Shown here: one piece after another, positions 34,652-47,290 of the stretch
How positions within the stretch are numbered: position 1 is the first letter of the stretch
Layout: each line of letters starts with the position of its first letter
From: Triatoma infestans
Taxonomy: Eukaryota > Arthropoda > Insecta > Hemiptera > Reduviidae
Direction: 5' to 3'
Assembly (NCBI GenBank): GCA_011037195.1
Contig: JAAEAF010000353.1
Span: 1-64,000, forward strand
DNA: 64,000 bases
The notes under the pieces: model-generated
What the model was told of the DNA's origin: nothing
The model's input: the letters and a program-made list of their open reading frames with translations, nothing else
Database searches by the model: none
Position numbers and translations under genes: made by a program

Positions 34652-35544
34652 AATATAAAATTTAACTAGAAAATATAAGAAGATAGTAAACATTATTTTT
34701 AGTTAAAGGAAAATATGAATCAGAAATTTGATAAACTGTATTTCAGAAGTGGTTTATTGTTCATGCTAATGTGGCCATTTTTACGACCTTTTTATATTTT
34801 AGCAGTCAAAAATTGCTGAGTTCAATTCGGTTTTTTTTTTTTGCTATAAACTTATAACCTAATTTTCAGTTTATTATTTGTCTTCCTATTACGATTGTAA
34901 AAGTGCCATTGCTAACGTTAACTGTGTCTTCTTGTGGATATATCATTCTTTTCTTCTTTGTTTTACATTATTTTATAAGAGCATTTGTAGATTAATAATC
35001 TACATTTTTATTTTTGAATTGTAATGGTTTTTGCTAAATTTATATATTTTTTTTGAAAAATAAAATCTGTTTACTGATTATGGAGTTAATTCATTATTTT
35101 TTAATTAATTTCAGAGTTAGTTTACGGGGGTAGAATAAAAAAGAATGGTAGTGAAATAAGAAATTTGTTCCTTTGTTTACATTTAGTGAAATTCTGGTAA
35201 TTTAAAAAAAATGTGTAATTAGTTTTTCAATACAGGTATTTATTATTAATCTTATAACAAAATTACAAAACTGCTACAATCTTTAAAAATGCATTAATTA
35301 CTTGTCCATTTAAACATCGAAAAAACCATTAATTCTTTGAAATCCTGGTAAATATATAATGGTATACATTATTGGAATATAGAATGAATATATTACTTGC
35401 TAATGTATTCACAGAATAACTGAAGAAAATGTTAGTTCGCATGAAATTATACATCAATAAATTCTACCTTTTATCAGCAGGTCTCAATGATAAGAAATGT
35501 CCAGTTTCCTCACTAGCATCAGAGATATTGTTCCGTGGGGAACC

Positions 35545-35613
35545 CAGACTTGCACAGAGCATATTCAGTTTATACACTCAATGCATAAACTAAATTTGCT
35601 TTGTGCAAGTCTG
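35545..35613 (+). ncRNA. Pre-miRNA-like hairpin (candidate)
   Basis: The 30-nt arm starting CAGACTTGCACAGAGCATAT and the 29-nt arm ending TTGCTTTGTGCAAGTCTG pair almost completely: one G-U wobble and two mismatches in 29 positions. The loop is about 10 nt (CACTCAATGC). Size and pairing fit an animal miRNA precursor. It lies between the convergent GST and peptide transporter genes, in sequence not assigned to any repeat here. A small foldback transposon is the main alternative. Confidence 0.4.
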
Positions 35614-37080
35614 TGTTATCACAGTGATTTGATAAAACATCCAGATAATGGGGGAAAGCCCGAAAAAAAAAGTAGGCTATCACAGACAATTTTTCACTAG
35701 TGTTTATAGTGTACCTCTACTTTTATTTCTATTATCAGTCGGCCATTTGAGGGTGAAAGAAATGAGAACAAAAATTTAAACGGGTATCTGTCATGTGGCA
35801 GTTGGAACTTTTCTTTTTTTTTATTAGCACTAAATTATAATAGATATATATTCGAAGAACATCATTTAATTAGAAATATTTTCATTTCTTTACTCCATTT
35901 TTTGCCAGAGAAGGAATAAAATAATAATGAACTAGGCTTTAAAGTTATTTTTTTTTCTTTACAACCCAGATATTGACACCCTAATTTTTACTGAATGTAA
36001 AAATCTTCAGATGTATTGTTTATATTATCTATCACCCTTTATTAAAAGATTATAAATAATATCTTCTATACTTTAAGTTGTCTCTCTTCGGATCTAATTT
36101 TTCATTTTGAAAATACAATTAGTGGCTAGGACGTTCGAGGGCTGCCATACAATTTGTATCAATTGTTCCTTCCGACCATTTCGGGGACCCCATTGAACAT
36201 ACTGGATATGTAGACGTATTGTTTTAAAAGGACAGTCAATTTCCCACTCTGCTAATTGTAGTAATATGGGATGGGTAGGACCTCGAATGCTCTAGTAATG
36301 TTTGTTCTAGAAGCCATTACACTTAATGAATATTATCTTCTATTAACAATGAAGCATGTAAATAATCAATAGATTGTATCAAACGTTTGAGATCTACAAA
36401 TTTTGGTTCGTCTTCTGGTTTAATTAAATAAATCTAAAGTAGTATATCATCCTAGAAATAAATTCATTCTATATATATAATACAAAATAAAATTTTTATT
36501 TTTTCTAAGTATATAATATTGTTAAAGTGACTTATTAAAGTTCGTCTTCCTTATTATTTTAAGTATTTTCGTAAAGAAAAATTAAAAAATTTATTTGGTT
36601 ATTTTTTAAAAATATGTTAAATGGTATATGGATTGGCTTTAGATATTTGTTGTCCAACAAAAACGCATATATTTTTTGTTTGAACATTATTTTATAACTA
36701 GTCAACCATTTGTACTTGAATGGTAGGTATTAAGTTTCGTCTTGTTTTCAAGTTTTGTTTGTAAAGATGTATTTTTTCATTTATATTTTCTCTCTAAAAT
36801 AGGATATATTTTTCATAATACATATAAAATAAGAAAAATAAACATCACAAATTTTGTTTATTATAAAATAAAATTTATTTTTTTTGTTTTTTTAATAAGT
36901 ACATATTTTTAAATAAATTATATAAAATATATTTCTTTTGAAAATAGTTGTTAATTTTTATCTATATTTACAGTTTTGTTATTATTTAAAATACTGGTAA
37001 TAAGGATTGATTGGACACTTATACCAATAAATGTAAATATACCAATCACATCTTCCTTCTTTTTTTCTTTAATTTAAAAA
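35614..37080. other. AT-rich intergenic, no gene seen
   Basis: Sequence between the convergent GST and peptide transporter genes. No homology recognised. Confidence 0.45.
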
Positions 37081-37086
37081 AAAACA

Positions 37087-37092
37087 TTTATT
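37087..37092 (-). promoter_or_regulatory. Putative poly(A) signal of the peptide transporter
   Basis: AATAAA on the minus strand, about 75 nt after the stop codon at 37167. Confidence 0.5.
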
Positions 37093-37166
37093 AATAAATA
37101 TTTGGGAACTATATACAAATATATACAAATCATTTATACAAAAAGGAAATCACATTTTTTGATTGT

Positions 37167-40100
37167 TTAGATTCTGGAATCTTCAGTCTCATTATTTTCT
37201 TCAGATTTTATTTCTACATATTTATATTTCATTGCAATTAAGATAAATAATATCATCACTATAGTCATCATACCAGCAAATAAGAAAAATTCGTAGGCCT
37301 GTAAAAATTAAAAGTAATCTTAATTTTTAAGAGAATAATGTTTTCAAGAAACAATATAATATGTTATTACTTTTATTTTTCAAATTTTAGATTTCGGCAT
37401 ACTGCTTGTGAAAGCGTAGAATGACTATGAATTACGGGCTATTTAGAGTATTTTTGCTTTTGGCAAAATCTAATTTAAAAAAAGTCGAAAAAGAGGCAAA
37501 GTTCTCAATATAAATAATATAGTATATCCAAATAATGTGTTCACCGAAACTATAGGCCCACATTGTCTCCGAAGGGAAGGTATTACGATCAGTAACATGC
37601 TGGAATATCACACGGAAGGCCCAGGTTCGAGTCCAGTGCTACCATCAGATGTTTTCTTCCTAAGAGCCTCTAGACTCATTATCGATAACGAGATACCCTG
37701 TTCGAAGACCGATAGTGCATTGAGAAGGCTCAAAAGAAGAAGAAACGATAAATTCTCTCCACGAACTTAATATCTTTTGGAGGTGGGGGAATGCACTGCG
37801 ATCTTACGATCTATTATGCTATGCGCCATGGGTGCCGATAGGTGCTATGCCAGACTGGCTGTCCATAGCATCCAGATGTCTCAGGCGAACACAGTCTACA
37901 ACACCTCTATCAGGTTAAGATCCCTGAGGAATCCTAATAACCTGACGGGCTCTACTGAGGGTATATTCCTCTCCTTCTCCTGCTAATACCCAGGTTCTTA
38001 AATCTTCTCTCGGTGGCAGCCTCGCAGTCAGTTAGGAAATGTAAGGGACTTTCCTCCATCTCCCCAGAGAAACTGCATGTGCTTTCACTTTCCAATCTAG
38101 CTTCGTCAAGTATCCTCTGAGTCGACAATGCCCCTTGAGGAAACCCATAAGAACACGGAGTTGGTTATAATTTAGCAGGCAGATCTTGGCTTGGTGAGAC
38201 CTCTTTACCTCCTCCTCCTCCTCCCTAAATTCTTCCAAGAGAAACTGGTCACTGACCCCACAAAAAGGTTCAGTCCTAGAAGCAGAGATGCAGCACCTAT
38301 CTTTGCCAGAGTGTCTGCCATCTCATTCCCTTCAATGCCAACATGCCCTGGTGCCTACCAAAGAGAGACTTTATTCCTCTTGCCTTGGTCATTAAGTTTA
38401 CCTAGGCATTCCCAACCATTTTAGAGCTATTACATAAGGCTAATGCTCTAATGGCTGCTTGCCTATCGGAAAGAATTACAATCTCCTATTCCTATATTCC
38501 CTATCGAGACTGAACGCATCTTCCAATAGCTATATCTCCGCCTGGAAGATGCTGGGAAATTTACTCATGCCCAACCACCCCCCGCTCTAGTCCTCCACTC
38601 GAGGGTCTTGATAGCCTTACGCTGACAATGAATGAAAATTCGAAACCGGTCAGAAACAACAAAAATTAGCATTTTATGACGGATAAAACCCCAGATGTTA
38701 TCCAGCAGTGTGGACCTATTTACATTTTCAACAATAACAGAAAAATCAATTAAATTACCTGATTTTCAAATATTTTCAGTCCGGCCACAATTAAGACAAT
38801 AATATTTCCTAGAGAGTCAGTGAGTAACCAAATTGAAGATATCACAGATTTCATACTCTCAGGACTCTAAAAATCAATTTATAAAGTCATATAACGTAAT
38901 CATTAATTTATATCCAGATTACCTTAAATGAAATTTATTTCAAACCTGGGTGAACGAAAATTCTATGCCCGTAATAGAAAACATAATTTCTGCAAATGTT
39001 ATAACGAAATATTGCGGTAGTTGCCACATGAGATTCACAGTGTTTGGTTTCGTTATTGTAAATATCTTTCCATCCTGGAGGCAAAAAAGGAGAGAAAAAT
39101 ATTAAATTTCAGTCTTGAATTAGCTTGGTATAAATTAGGATATATAAATACCTGGTCTTTGTCTGTAATAAGATAGGTATAGAAGCCTCCTGGAAGAAGC
39201 TCAATTGTTTTATTCCTCACCTTCCCATTTACGACTACGTTATATCTGGAATAAATACATTTTTTTTAAAGGCATTAGGTTTGTTTAAACAAAACTTCTT
39301 AAATTGTAAAGCAGTAAATATTTCTAAAATTTATTATATACTAAAACGCACTTATAAGTGAATTCAGAGTCCAGTTTTTCTGGCAAGTGGTTCATTGTTA
39401 AGTTATCAAAATAATTACATAAAAGATTGTTTTTTTTTCTCTACATAATTTGTCTTAAAAGTTCACTAGACATTTGCATTTCTGTGGTACCGTATTATCA
39501 AACTTTTCATTTTCTTTTACTCCTAAAAAGAAGTATTGCACTTCGTGCCAGATTTCGAAATTTGAGTTTTCACCGGAAATACATGTTTTTGGGGTCTTCT
39601 GAATACGAAAATTTTTTTTTACCGAATGGTCTGTTGTGTTTATGTATCTATTAATAGAATACCTCAAGAACGAAAAGTCGAAGGAAGCTCAAACTTGGTA
39701 TTCCGTTTATGCACTGCCACCATATTAGACACGAAGATTTCGGGAAAAATCCAACAACCGGAATGCAATTTTACTGAATGTTTGTTTTAGTTTTTCGTGA
39801 TTTCTCAGAAACAACTCCAACGATTTTGTTTAAACTTTATATCTACATACATAAATACACTTTTATTTGAAATATTTATCCCGGAAAAATTGTTTTTTGG
39901 GGGGTGGTAAGCGTTATGCTTTCCTTTAAAGTACCTTTTCAGCTTAATATATGGTTTTACTATTGACATAATATTTTTACTCATTAAAAACATATATAGA
40001 ATCCCAAATTTGAAGAAAATCGATTTACCAGAAGTGCTATATTACAGAATAGGATTTTGAATTTGGGGGGGGGGGGATTTTCTCGAAAACGGTTTCAACG

Positions 40101-43100
40101 ATTTTCTTTTAAACTCATGAAACATTTTTCCGAAAAAATTGATTGTAGTGTTATTGGGTAGGTCTGTCGGTTAGTCTAAAATTAAATTTACACAAACTTT
40201 CTAGTTTTGACACAGAGCGCTCCATATAAGGCCGCTCAGGTATGCAATTAAAATCGCAACCACCATTTTTATGGCCAGCCCAACTAAACATTATGATGTT
40301 ACAATTTTAAAGAAAATTTCTTGATTTAGAAAATTGTATTAATTAGAGTAAGAGAAAGTTGTGTGAGTGTGCCGCACTAGATTTTTTTGTAGGAGTGTTC
40401 ATTTAGATAACTGAAACAGCAGTATATTTTGCATTGCATAAACTTGTAATTAGGGATTTGCTTCTATCCTTTTAAACGGATAAGAAGTTGTTAAAATTCT
40501 TATAAACAAATAAATCCTATTTTTTTCCAGTTTTCAGAACTAAAAAATCTAGTGCTAAAATCGGTAATAACTTTTTAAAGAGAATTTAAGAAATGTAATG
40601 CGTTATTTTGGAAATTAGGAAATAAAATATGTAAAGCAATGAAATTTGATTAACTAAGTTGAACGAATCGTGTAATTTGCTACTTTCTGTTAGTTTTACA
40701 TTTCATAGCATTTTTTTACATAAACGCTTTACAAATATGTCTGATTATAATCTTTTAACACAAGTATAGAGCCTAGTGATTCTGAAAAATGGTAATATAG
40801 TGAAATAATTTTATTCCAATCCGGCAGATTTATCCTGCTGTTATGCAAGACATATAATAAACTAGTTTTTTTTTTTTTTTAATTTAAGGTGCGTCAACAT
40901 CTATGGTCATTAACGCCCGGAGACTTCTCAGTGCACTGCCGGCCTCCGGATAGTGTTCTCTCGTTACAGACAACACTGTCCATCACTGGACCATGAGCTG
41001 TAGAGGCTTCTTGGAAGAAAAAATCTAATGGTAGCACAGCTGGCCTCGAACCCGGGAGACTAGTTCCCTTCCCGAAACTAGTTTGTTATTTCTAAGCTTA
41101 TTAGATCCTTATCAAAAGTAATTATACTGTATGATGTTAGTTTTTGGCTGAAATTTATTAAGAGTGAAATACATTATTAAGTACGTGGTACACAAAAGAC
41201 ACTTACATTCCTCTTTCTTTTATTTCCGTGACCAAGGACTGATGGTTGTTAACTTGGATTGTTGGATTTGTTGGCCCTTTAAGTTGCACCTCTAGGCTCT
41301 CCTTTAGTGAATACAGTATTCTGCAAATTAATTTTGATGATAAATATAATTAAAACAAAAAAAAAGAAGAAGAAGAAAATGACGAATACTTACTTCAACT
41401 TAGGAAAGCCTTGACTGGATTTTTGTACTTCGGCAGATCCTGTTACATTTAGTGTTTGTAAAGATAATGGACTAGTGAACATGTATGATGAGATCTGGAA
41501 AGAAAACTATATTTTTTAGTGTCTATAAAGTGGAAGGAAGTAATATACTCAAATAAACATTGATGAAGTTTATTCCTATTTATGCAAGGTTCATGCAAGG
41601 CATGCAAGGCTCAAGATCAAAATTTTTTATGGCAAAATATTTATGAAAAATAAAGAATAATAACCTGATGATTTCTTATTTCTAATATTCCTTTAAATGT
41701 AGAAGAATTGCCACAAGATTTATCAAGAAATGCATCTATATTTAACATTTTCTTATCAGTCACTGGTAAATGCAAAAATTCAATAGTTTCAAATGCAGAT
41801 AATGTATGATTAATCTGAGCATCAGGCAATTCTAAATGAATTGGACAATTGAATGTATTGTACAAACGCAATTGTGCTTCTCCTGCATCAGGTACAATAG
41901 CTTTATCTTTCTACAAAAAGAGTGAAATTTATTTTAATAGGTTTAATTTTAAGATAAAATTATTTTATTAAACTTTGATTTCCAAAATTAATAATAGGAA
42001 AAAAATTGATAAATAAAAGATGAATGTCCATTTTTAAATTATAATTCAATTTTTTCAGTTCGATAGTTACCCCTATTTGAAGCTCTAAAAATCCAGAAAT
42101 TAGAAAGGCAAGTGCCGCTAATATTCCTCCCCAACTCAGTTTCTGCAGTGGTGTCCTTATCACACGTATTTTATATAGTAAAGGATAAATGATACTTTCA
42201 AAAATTGGAATAAATATTAAGCACAACACTGGATTGATAGTCTGCATTTGATCTGGCTGTATTGTAAACCAACCGTTTACACTTCCATCCATATTATTTG
42301 CTTGAAACGTCCATTTTGAGCCCTTTTCAAAAATAATGTTTAATTACCATGAAATATATATATATATATAATGTATATATATTAAATATTACTTATTTCC
42401 ATACAAAATAGTTTTACCTGTTGTTCATATAGTGCCCAAAATATTATTGTTGGGGTAAATAAAAATATAATTCTCATCAATATTTTAGTATCTTCAATTA
42501 ATTTCAAACTGTACTTTGGTGCAGCATAATCCAACCAATGATCTTTCTTTTCTTTTTTTTGTAACTGCACTTTACGCACTATAGCATGCTGCGTTGTAAA
42601 ACAAATTATTTAATTTACATATTATAATTATATCATTAAGTTTCAAATTTTCAAAAATTATTTATAATATTTTTAAAAGATATTGGAGTTTTTATAATAA
42701 GATAACATTACTTACTCCAACGCATTTTGCAACATCCATTGCAATGTTTCCATTAGGTTTTTTGATTTTATATAATGACTTTCCACAAATAAATATAACT
42801 GCAACAAAATTTTTTAGATTTTTATTTATAGTTTCACATAGAATGCAGTAATGCAATTGATGCCATTAAATAAGTTAAGTTAAAAGTTAAGAGTCAGTAT
42901 CAATTCCTCATAAAGCATTGGACCAGATTTTAAATTTTTAATCATGTTTGATTTTAAACTTGTTACAGCAATACTAATATCCTCCTTCATAATCTTGATG
43001 TTGGGAAAACATATTATTTTGTAAAATACTGATTTTTACATGAAGAAGAGATAATAAGATTAAAAAAATTTTTACTTTGCTTCATAATCCATCACAAAGC

Positions 43101-45303
43101 GAATTTTACTCGAATGAAAACATCTCATATTTTCAACAGTTATAAACTAACTACTTCTAATTGCATATTACATATTAAAATAATAATATCTTTGTAAATA
43201 GTACAGAAAGATCTCCTTACCAACTGACAGGCACATTAACACCGCTGGAATTCCAAATGCCAATGGATAGCAATTGTCTTGGCCAAAACATTTTACTTCT
43301 TCTCTTAAAATAGGAGTCAAAAAACAGGAAAGTACACTTCCAGCATTAATTGAAAAATAAAACACTGAAAAGAAACGTTGAAGTTGCAGTTCTTGTTGAG
43401 GTAAAACAAATTGATCACCACCAAAAGAAGAAACGCACGGTTTAATGCCGCCAGTGCCCGAAGCTATTAAAAATAAGCCAATTAAACTGAGTGCCCTGTA
43501 ATTTAAATAAATATACTTTAGTACCTTTAGTTGAAATGTTACAGTCTTTTCAAATAAATTAAATCAATAAATTTATGAATATTATGATTTGATTTTCTAG
43601 CGAGACTAGGTTTTTATATTTTTAGAAAATAATAGGTGTACAAGATTTTAATTCAATTTCTTTTTTTTACTTTCTCTTACTCCTATAGTAGGTTGAATTA
43701 TTGCGATCATGATAGATTTTTGAAATTGAGTTTTCACCAGAAATGTGTATGTTTTGATGTCCCCTGAGTCCAAAAAAGTTTTTTTTAGAAAAAAGGTGTT
43801 TATGTGTGTGAACAGAATATTTAAAAAACCGGAAGTCGCAGGAAGCTTAACTTGGTATTCCGTTTAAATACTACCACCGCATCCAGACACGAAGATTTCG
43901 GGGAGGAAATCCATCAACCAAAAGTGTGACTTTACTGAATGTTTTTTTTTTTTTCAGTTTTATGTGATTTTCTCAAATACGGTTCCAACGATTTTTTTAA
44001 AACTTGTTTTATGAACAACAAACCATATAATTTGCCACAACTTTAATATGAATACATTTCTTCGAAAAAATTTATTTAAGGAAACTTTTGGGAGGTTGGG
44101 TGTGAGGTTAGGTTTTCCTCTAAAGTACTATTTCGGTTTATTACAAAATTCTATCTTCTAGATAATATTAATTAAAATTATCGAAATAATATTAATTTAT
44201 TATCGAAATACAGAGTTTGAAGAAAATCGATTAACCGTAAGTACCTTTCTACTGAACAGTTTATTATTATTTTTTTTTTCAGTTTTAGCGGTTTTCTCCA
44301 TGAAAACACCAACGAATTTCAATCTATTTAAAGAAGTTTTGATGGGACGAAATATTATAATGTCTTCAAAAAAGTCATTTTATTAAGTTTAAATTCTCGC
44401 ATTAATATAAAATTGAAGACAAACATTTATTAAACTATAAGTTTGAAGAAAATTTGTCAATTACAATTTTGTGAACTGCAGTAAGAGAAAGTCATGTGAG
44501 TGTTTCAAATCAGATTTTTTTTTTTTTTTTTTTAATTTTGATGCCTTTTTTTAAAATCCTAAAGTTTAAAAATATAAGATACCAGGAGAGAGGTGAAATC
44601 AAATATATATAACTCCTAGAAGAAATTAGTATTTAAAAAAAAATGTAGATTAAAAATATTACTTACGCATGAGGGATATTTAAAACGGTAATTGAACTGA
44701 CGGATAAAACTATATTTCCAAATGCATAAAATAATGATACATACAAGATAGTCCTGCAAATAACAAGGATAAAATAAAATGTGCAAAGAAATAAAAACAA
44801 AAATTGCTGGAATAATTAATATAAATAATCTTACTTATATTTTCCAAGCCATGAATCTGCTGCAATACCTCCAACAAGTGGTGTAAAATAACATAACATA
44901 ACAAATGTATGATATATTATGGTAGAGGTAGTTTCAGTATATTTAAGTGCTTGTGTCAAATACAAAGACAGAATAGCTGTAAACAGTAAGGGTACATTCA
45001 GTTAAAAAATTAAGTTCAAAAATGAATAATAAAAGATTATATATATTGATCTTACTTCGCATCCCATAATAGGAAAACCTTTCACAAAATTCATTTCCAA
45101 TTATGAAAAAAACAGATTTTGGATACTTTATTTTCTAAAACAAATAAAAAAATTATTGAAGTATTAAAAGATGTTGCACCCCGACAAAATTTAATTAAAA
45201 ACAAAAAAAAAACTCTAATGATTGATAGCATAAAAAAATACTTTAATTTGATTACCTCTTCTGGATATTTAGGTGGCTTGTCTTGATATGATGACATAAC
45301 CAT
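37167..45303 (-). CDS. SLC15A: Proton-coupled oligopeptide transporter, SLC15/PEPT family, 15 coding exons
   Basis: Exons in transcript order: 45303-45256, 45134-45056, 44976-44835, 44753-44667, 43495-43221, 42798-42716, 42588-42418, 42322-42071, 41910-41665, 41494-41394, 41320-41207, 39245-39152, 39074-38946, 38866-38759 and 37298-37167. All have GT-AG borders and the total is 2061 nt (686 aa). The family imports di- and tripeptides with protons across the plasma membrane; the fly relative is yin (Opt1). Signatures are the E31-x-x-E34-R35 motif in NEFCERFSYYGMR, GGIAADSWLGKYK, GTGGIKPCVSSFGGDQF, FFSVFYFSINAGS and the helix 7 region WALYEQQGSKWTFQA followed by IQPDQMQT. Exons 9-12 form the large extracellular loop, shorter than in human PEPT1 and poorly conserved. 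Exons 13-15 return to membrane helices (QLPQYFVITFAEIMFSITG). The second Met (MSSYQ) could be the start. Introns carry LINE, SINE and family R copies. Confidence 0.95.
37570..37730 (+). mobile_element. SINE copy (last intron of the peptide transporter)
   Basis: Head piece ending in the B-box GGTTCGAGTCCAGTGCTACC, then TCTTCCTAAGAGCCTCTAGACTC and GCATTGAGAAGGCTC. The 3' end is lost near 37730, where a LINE relic and a purine-rich stretch follow. Confidence 0.65.
37770..38640 (-). pseudogene. LINE RNase H remnant, minus strand (peptide transporter intron)
   Basis: The minus strand reads APGHVGIEGNEMADTLAKIG (about 38290-38350), the conserved RNase H end. Downstream come GHCRLRGYLTKL (about 38090-38130) and, in another frame, a Cys/His tail ESPLHFLTDCEA (about 38025-38060). 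It belongs to the same class as the pieces at 32590 and 50929 but is more decayed, with stops and frame changes. Confidence 0.7.
39505..40386 (+). repeat. Family R copy (peptide transporter intron)
   Basis: Left end TTTTACTCCTAAAAAGAAGT, 'gagttttcaccggaaata', AACGAAAAGTCGAAGGAAG, two internal modules (GAAGAAAATCGATTTACCAG; 'ttctcgaaaacggtttcaac') and the right end AGAGAAAGTTGTGTGAGTGTG near 40365. Essentially full length. No open frame of note. Confidence 0.75.
40868..41072 (-). mobile_element. SINE copy, minus orientation (peptide transporter intron)
   Basis: Poly(T) 40866-40880, then AATTTAAGGTGCGTCAACATC, GCCGGCCTCCGGATAGTGTTCTC, GTTACAGACAACACTGTCC, and a tRNA-like head with the inverted B-box (CTCGAACCCGGGAG) near 41046-41060. 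One of the better copies. Confidence 0.85.
43668..44515 (+). repeat. Family R, near full-length copy (peptide transporter intron)
   Basis: Begins TACTTTCTCTTACTCCTATAG and ends GTAAGAGAAAGTCATGTGAG plus TGTTTCAAATCAGATT. The ends share an inverted CTTTCTCTTA/TAAGAGAAAG. The right end also carries the GTGTGAGTGTTTCACAC-type hairpin, imperfect here. Internal sequence has two versions of one module, each with an ACCG(G/T)AAGT core, a T-run, 'gattttctc.aaaacg', 'ccaacga' and a run similar to 'tttaaacttgttttatga'. No coding capacity and no known family recognised. Confidence 0.75.
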
Positions 45304-46660
45304 CGTTTCACCTTAAAAAGAAATAAAGACCACTTTTAGTTAACAACAGGAAATTTATCTAAAAAACATCTTTATTTTTTTTAAGCAATATTGATAATTA
45401 TTTGCGATGAAAGTAGTATTGTAAGAATTAAATAAAACTAAAAATTTCATAAGAACTGAAAGATACAATTTTGTAATGAAATTCTTATGAATGGCTAGAA
45501 AATGCTTTGAATTATCTTGAATTTTTTTCGGAATAAATTATTAATTTCAGTTAGAAATATATAAACATTGAAAGGAGGTAAAATGATGTATCGGAGTTTT
45601 TAAATATTAAAGAGAAGGCAAAAATAATTCTTAAAATACATTTTTATGACAAAAATGTTTACTGCCTTTAAAATAAATCGCATGAAACGAATATATATAT
45701 ATATAGTAAGGGTACTAATAAAACTGCTTTTAAATTTTATTTATATTTTTGAATAATATACGAATTTCTTTTTTAGAAGTTGTTCATCCACAAGTTATCA
45801 CTGCAAACTCAAAGGGTTTCAAATAGATAGATAGCCTACTGATCGCCATCGCTTTTTTTGTGAATATCAGTAAATAATATCTTTAGTGTAATGTTCAGTG
45901 CATTCAGTCATAAAATATGTTTGTATCAAATAATCACCAAGAAGCATCCATTCTATTTTGAACTATTTTTGTTTTTCTCAGTAGCTTACAATAAATTTAG
46001 AAGCATTTTCCTGTTTACATAAGATCCTTAGGTCCAGATATTGAAGGCTGCATAAAAGAAAGATTCGTTTGCTATGCAAAAGACTTCTTGCCATTCTTTG
46101 ACAATTCCTCAGAGTATACAAATGTATGGTATATTGAAATTAAGTTTAATAGAGCTGTATGAAATCTTGTCATACCCTCTACATTGGTTCGAAATTAAAT
46201 TTCTATGTACTTAAAATACTTAAAGGTTTTTTTTTAAATTAATTTAATGAAAAAAACATTTCAATTCTATACTATAAAAACATCTTTAGGTGTTTTTTAT
46301 TTCTTTTTTTTTTTTAGGGAGAATTCCTTGGTAATGCAATAGTTATATCAAGGATTAAGGTATTTTAGATAAAATGATTGATTGTTTAACTTCAAGCATT
46401 TTTATCTCAGCCACGTTCACAATGAATTAAATTATAAATCAGGAAATTTTTAAATCTGTTTAAACTAAAGAAAAATTAATGTTATTACCATAATTTCCCC
46501 TTCTCTTTATTTGTATACTGTTTGATTTCTTTATCAAAACAATTATGATATTGAAATATGTATGTTTCATTTTTGGTTGGAAAACATATCTCTTACAATT
46601 TTGTTTCTGTGCTTCAACAGCTAGGTTAATAGACTAAGCTAAGCGACGCTTAGATAAATA
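45304..46660. other. Upstream of the peptide transporter, no gene seen
   Basis: AT-rich. It should contain the promoter and 5' UTR of the minus-strand transporter; no core promoter element is identifiable. Confidence 0.4.
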
Positions 46661-46664
46661 ATGG

Positions 46665-47290
46665 AAATTAAGACGAATTTGACTGGACAGAACTAAAGGC
46701 TAAGGAACAAAATGACGAAAGATTCAAAAACTCACTACTTACTACTTTTAGTAGAATTTACATAAATTCTAAATAGATACGATCGAGTTACTCAGTTTTT
46801 ACTGGGGTGCTGAGTTGCGGAAGTTGGATTGCCAACGACTGCGTGGCGTAGAGGAAAAAATATATATATATATATAAATAAATTATATAAATAGTAAACA
46901 TGATTTTCCACGATATTAGCTAAACATAAAAATAGTTATTACACATATTGTTAATATATTTCTGTTAATAAAAAAATCTGATATAAATTTCAGATTCCCT
47001 CTCTTTTATTGTAATTATTGCAGTTCTAAATGACTAATTTTCTTGAAGCTTCCGAATTTCAAAAATATTTAGTTTTCTTTAATATTGTCCAGCCTGAAGC
47101 AACTTAGTTCTGTACTACTCACTTCATCACCGAGTTCCTTTCCCCATGAGATGGAATCGTAAAACGATTGGTTAGTAAGCAAGTAACTTCTATCGTATAT
47201 ATTTATTTAGAATTTATCTAAATTCTACTTTTATGAATAGTTCGTTATTTTGATCCATAGCCTTCAGTTCTGATGATTGATGCTTTTATT
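46665..47290. repeat. Inverted repeat pair with about 400-bp spacer
   Basis: The left arm (about 46670-46790, containing CAGAACTAAAGGCTAAGG, AGTAGAATTTACATAAATTC and GATACGATCGAGTTACTC) matches the inverse of the right arm (about 47180-47285, containing AGTAACTTCTATCGTATA, GAATTTATCTAAATTCTAC and CATAGCCTTCAGTTCTG). The arms have diverged. Probably terminal repeats of a degraded foldback or Penelope-like element. Confidence 0.55.
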
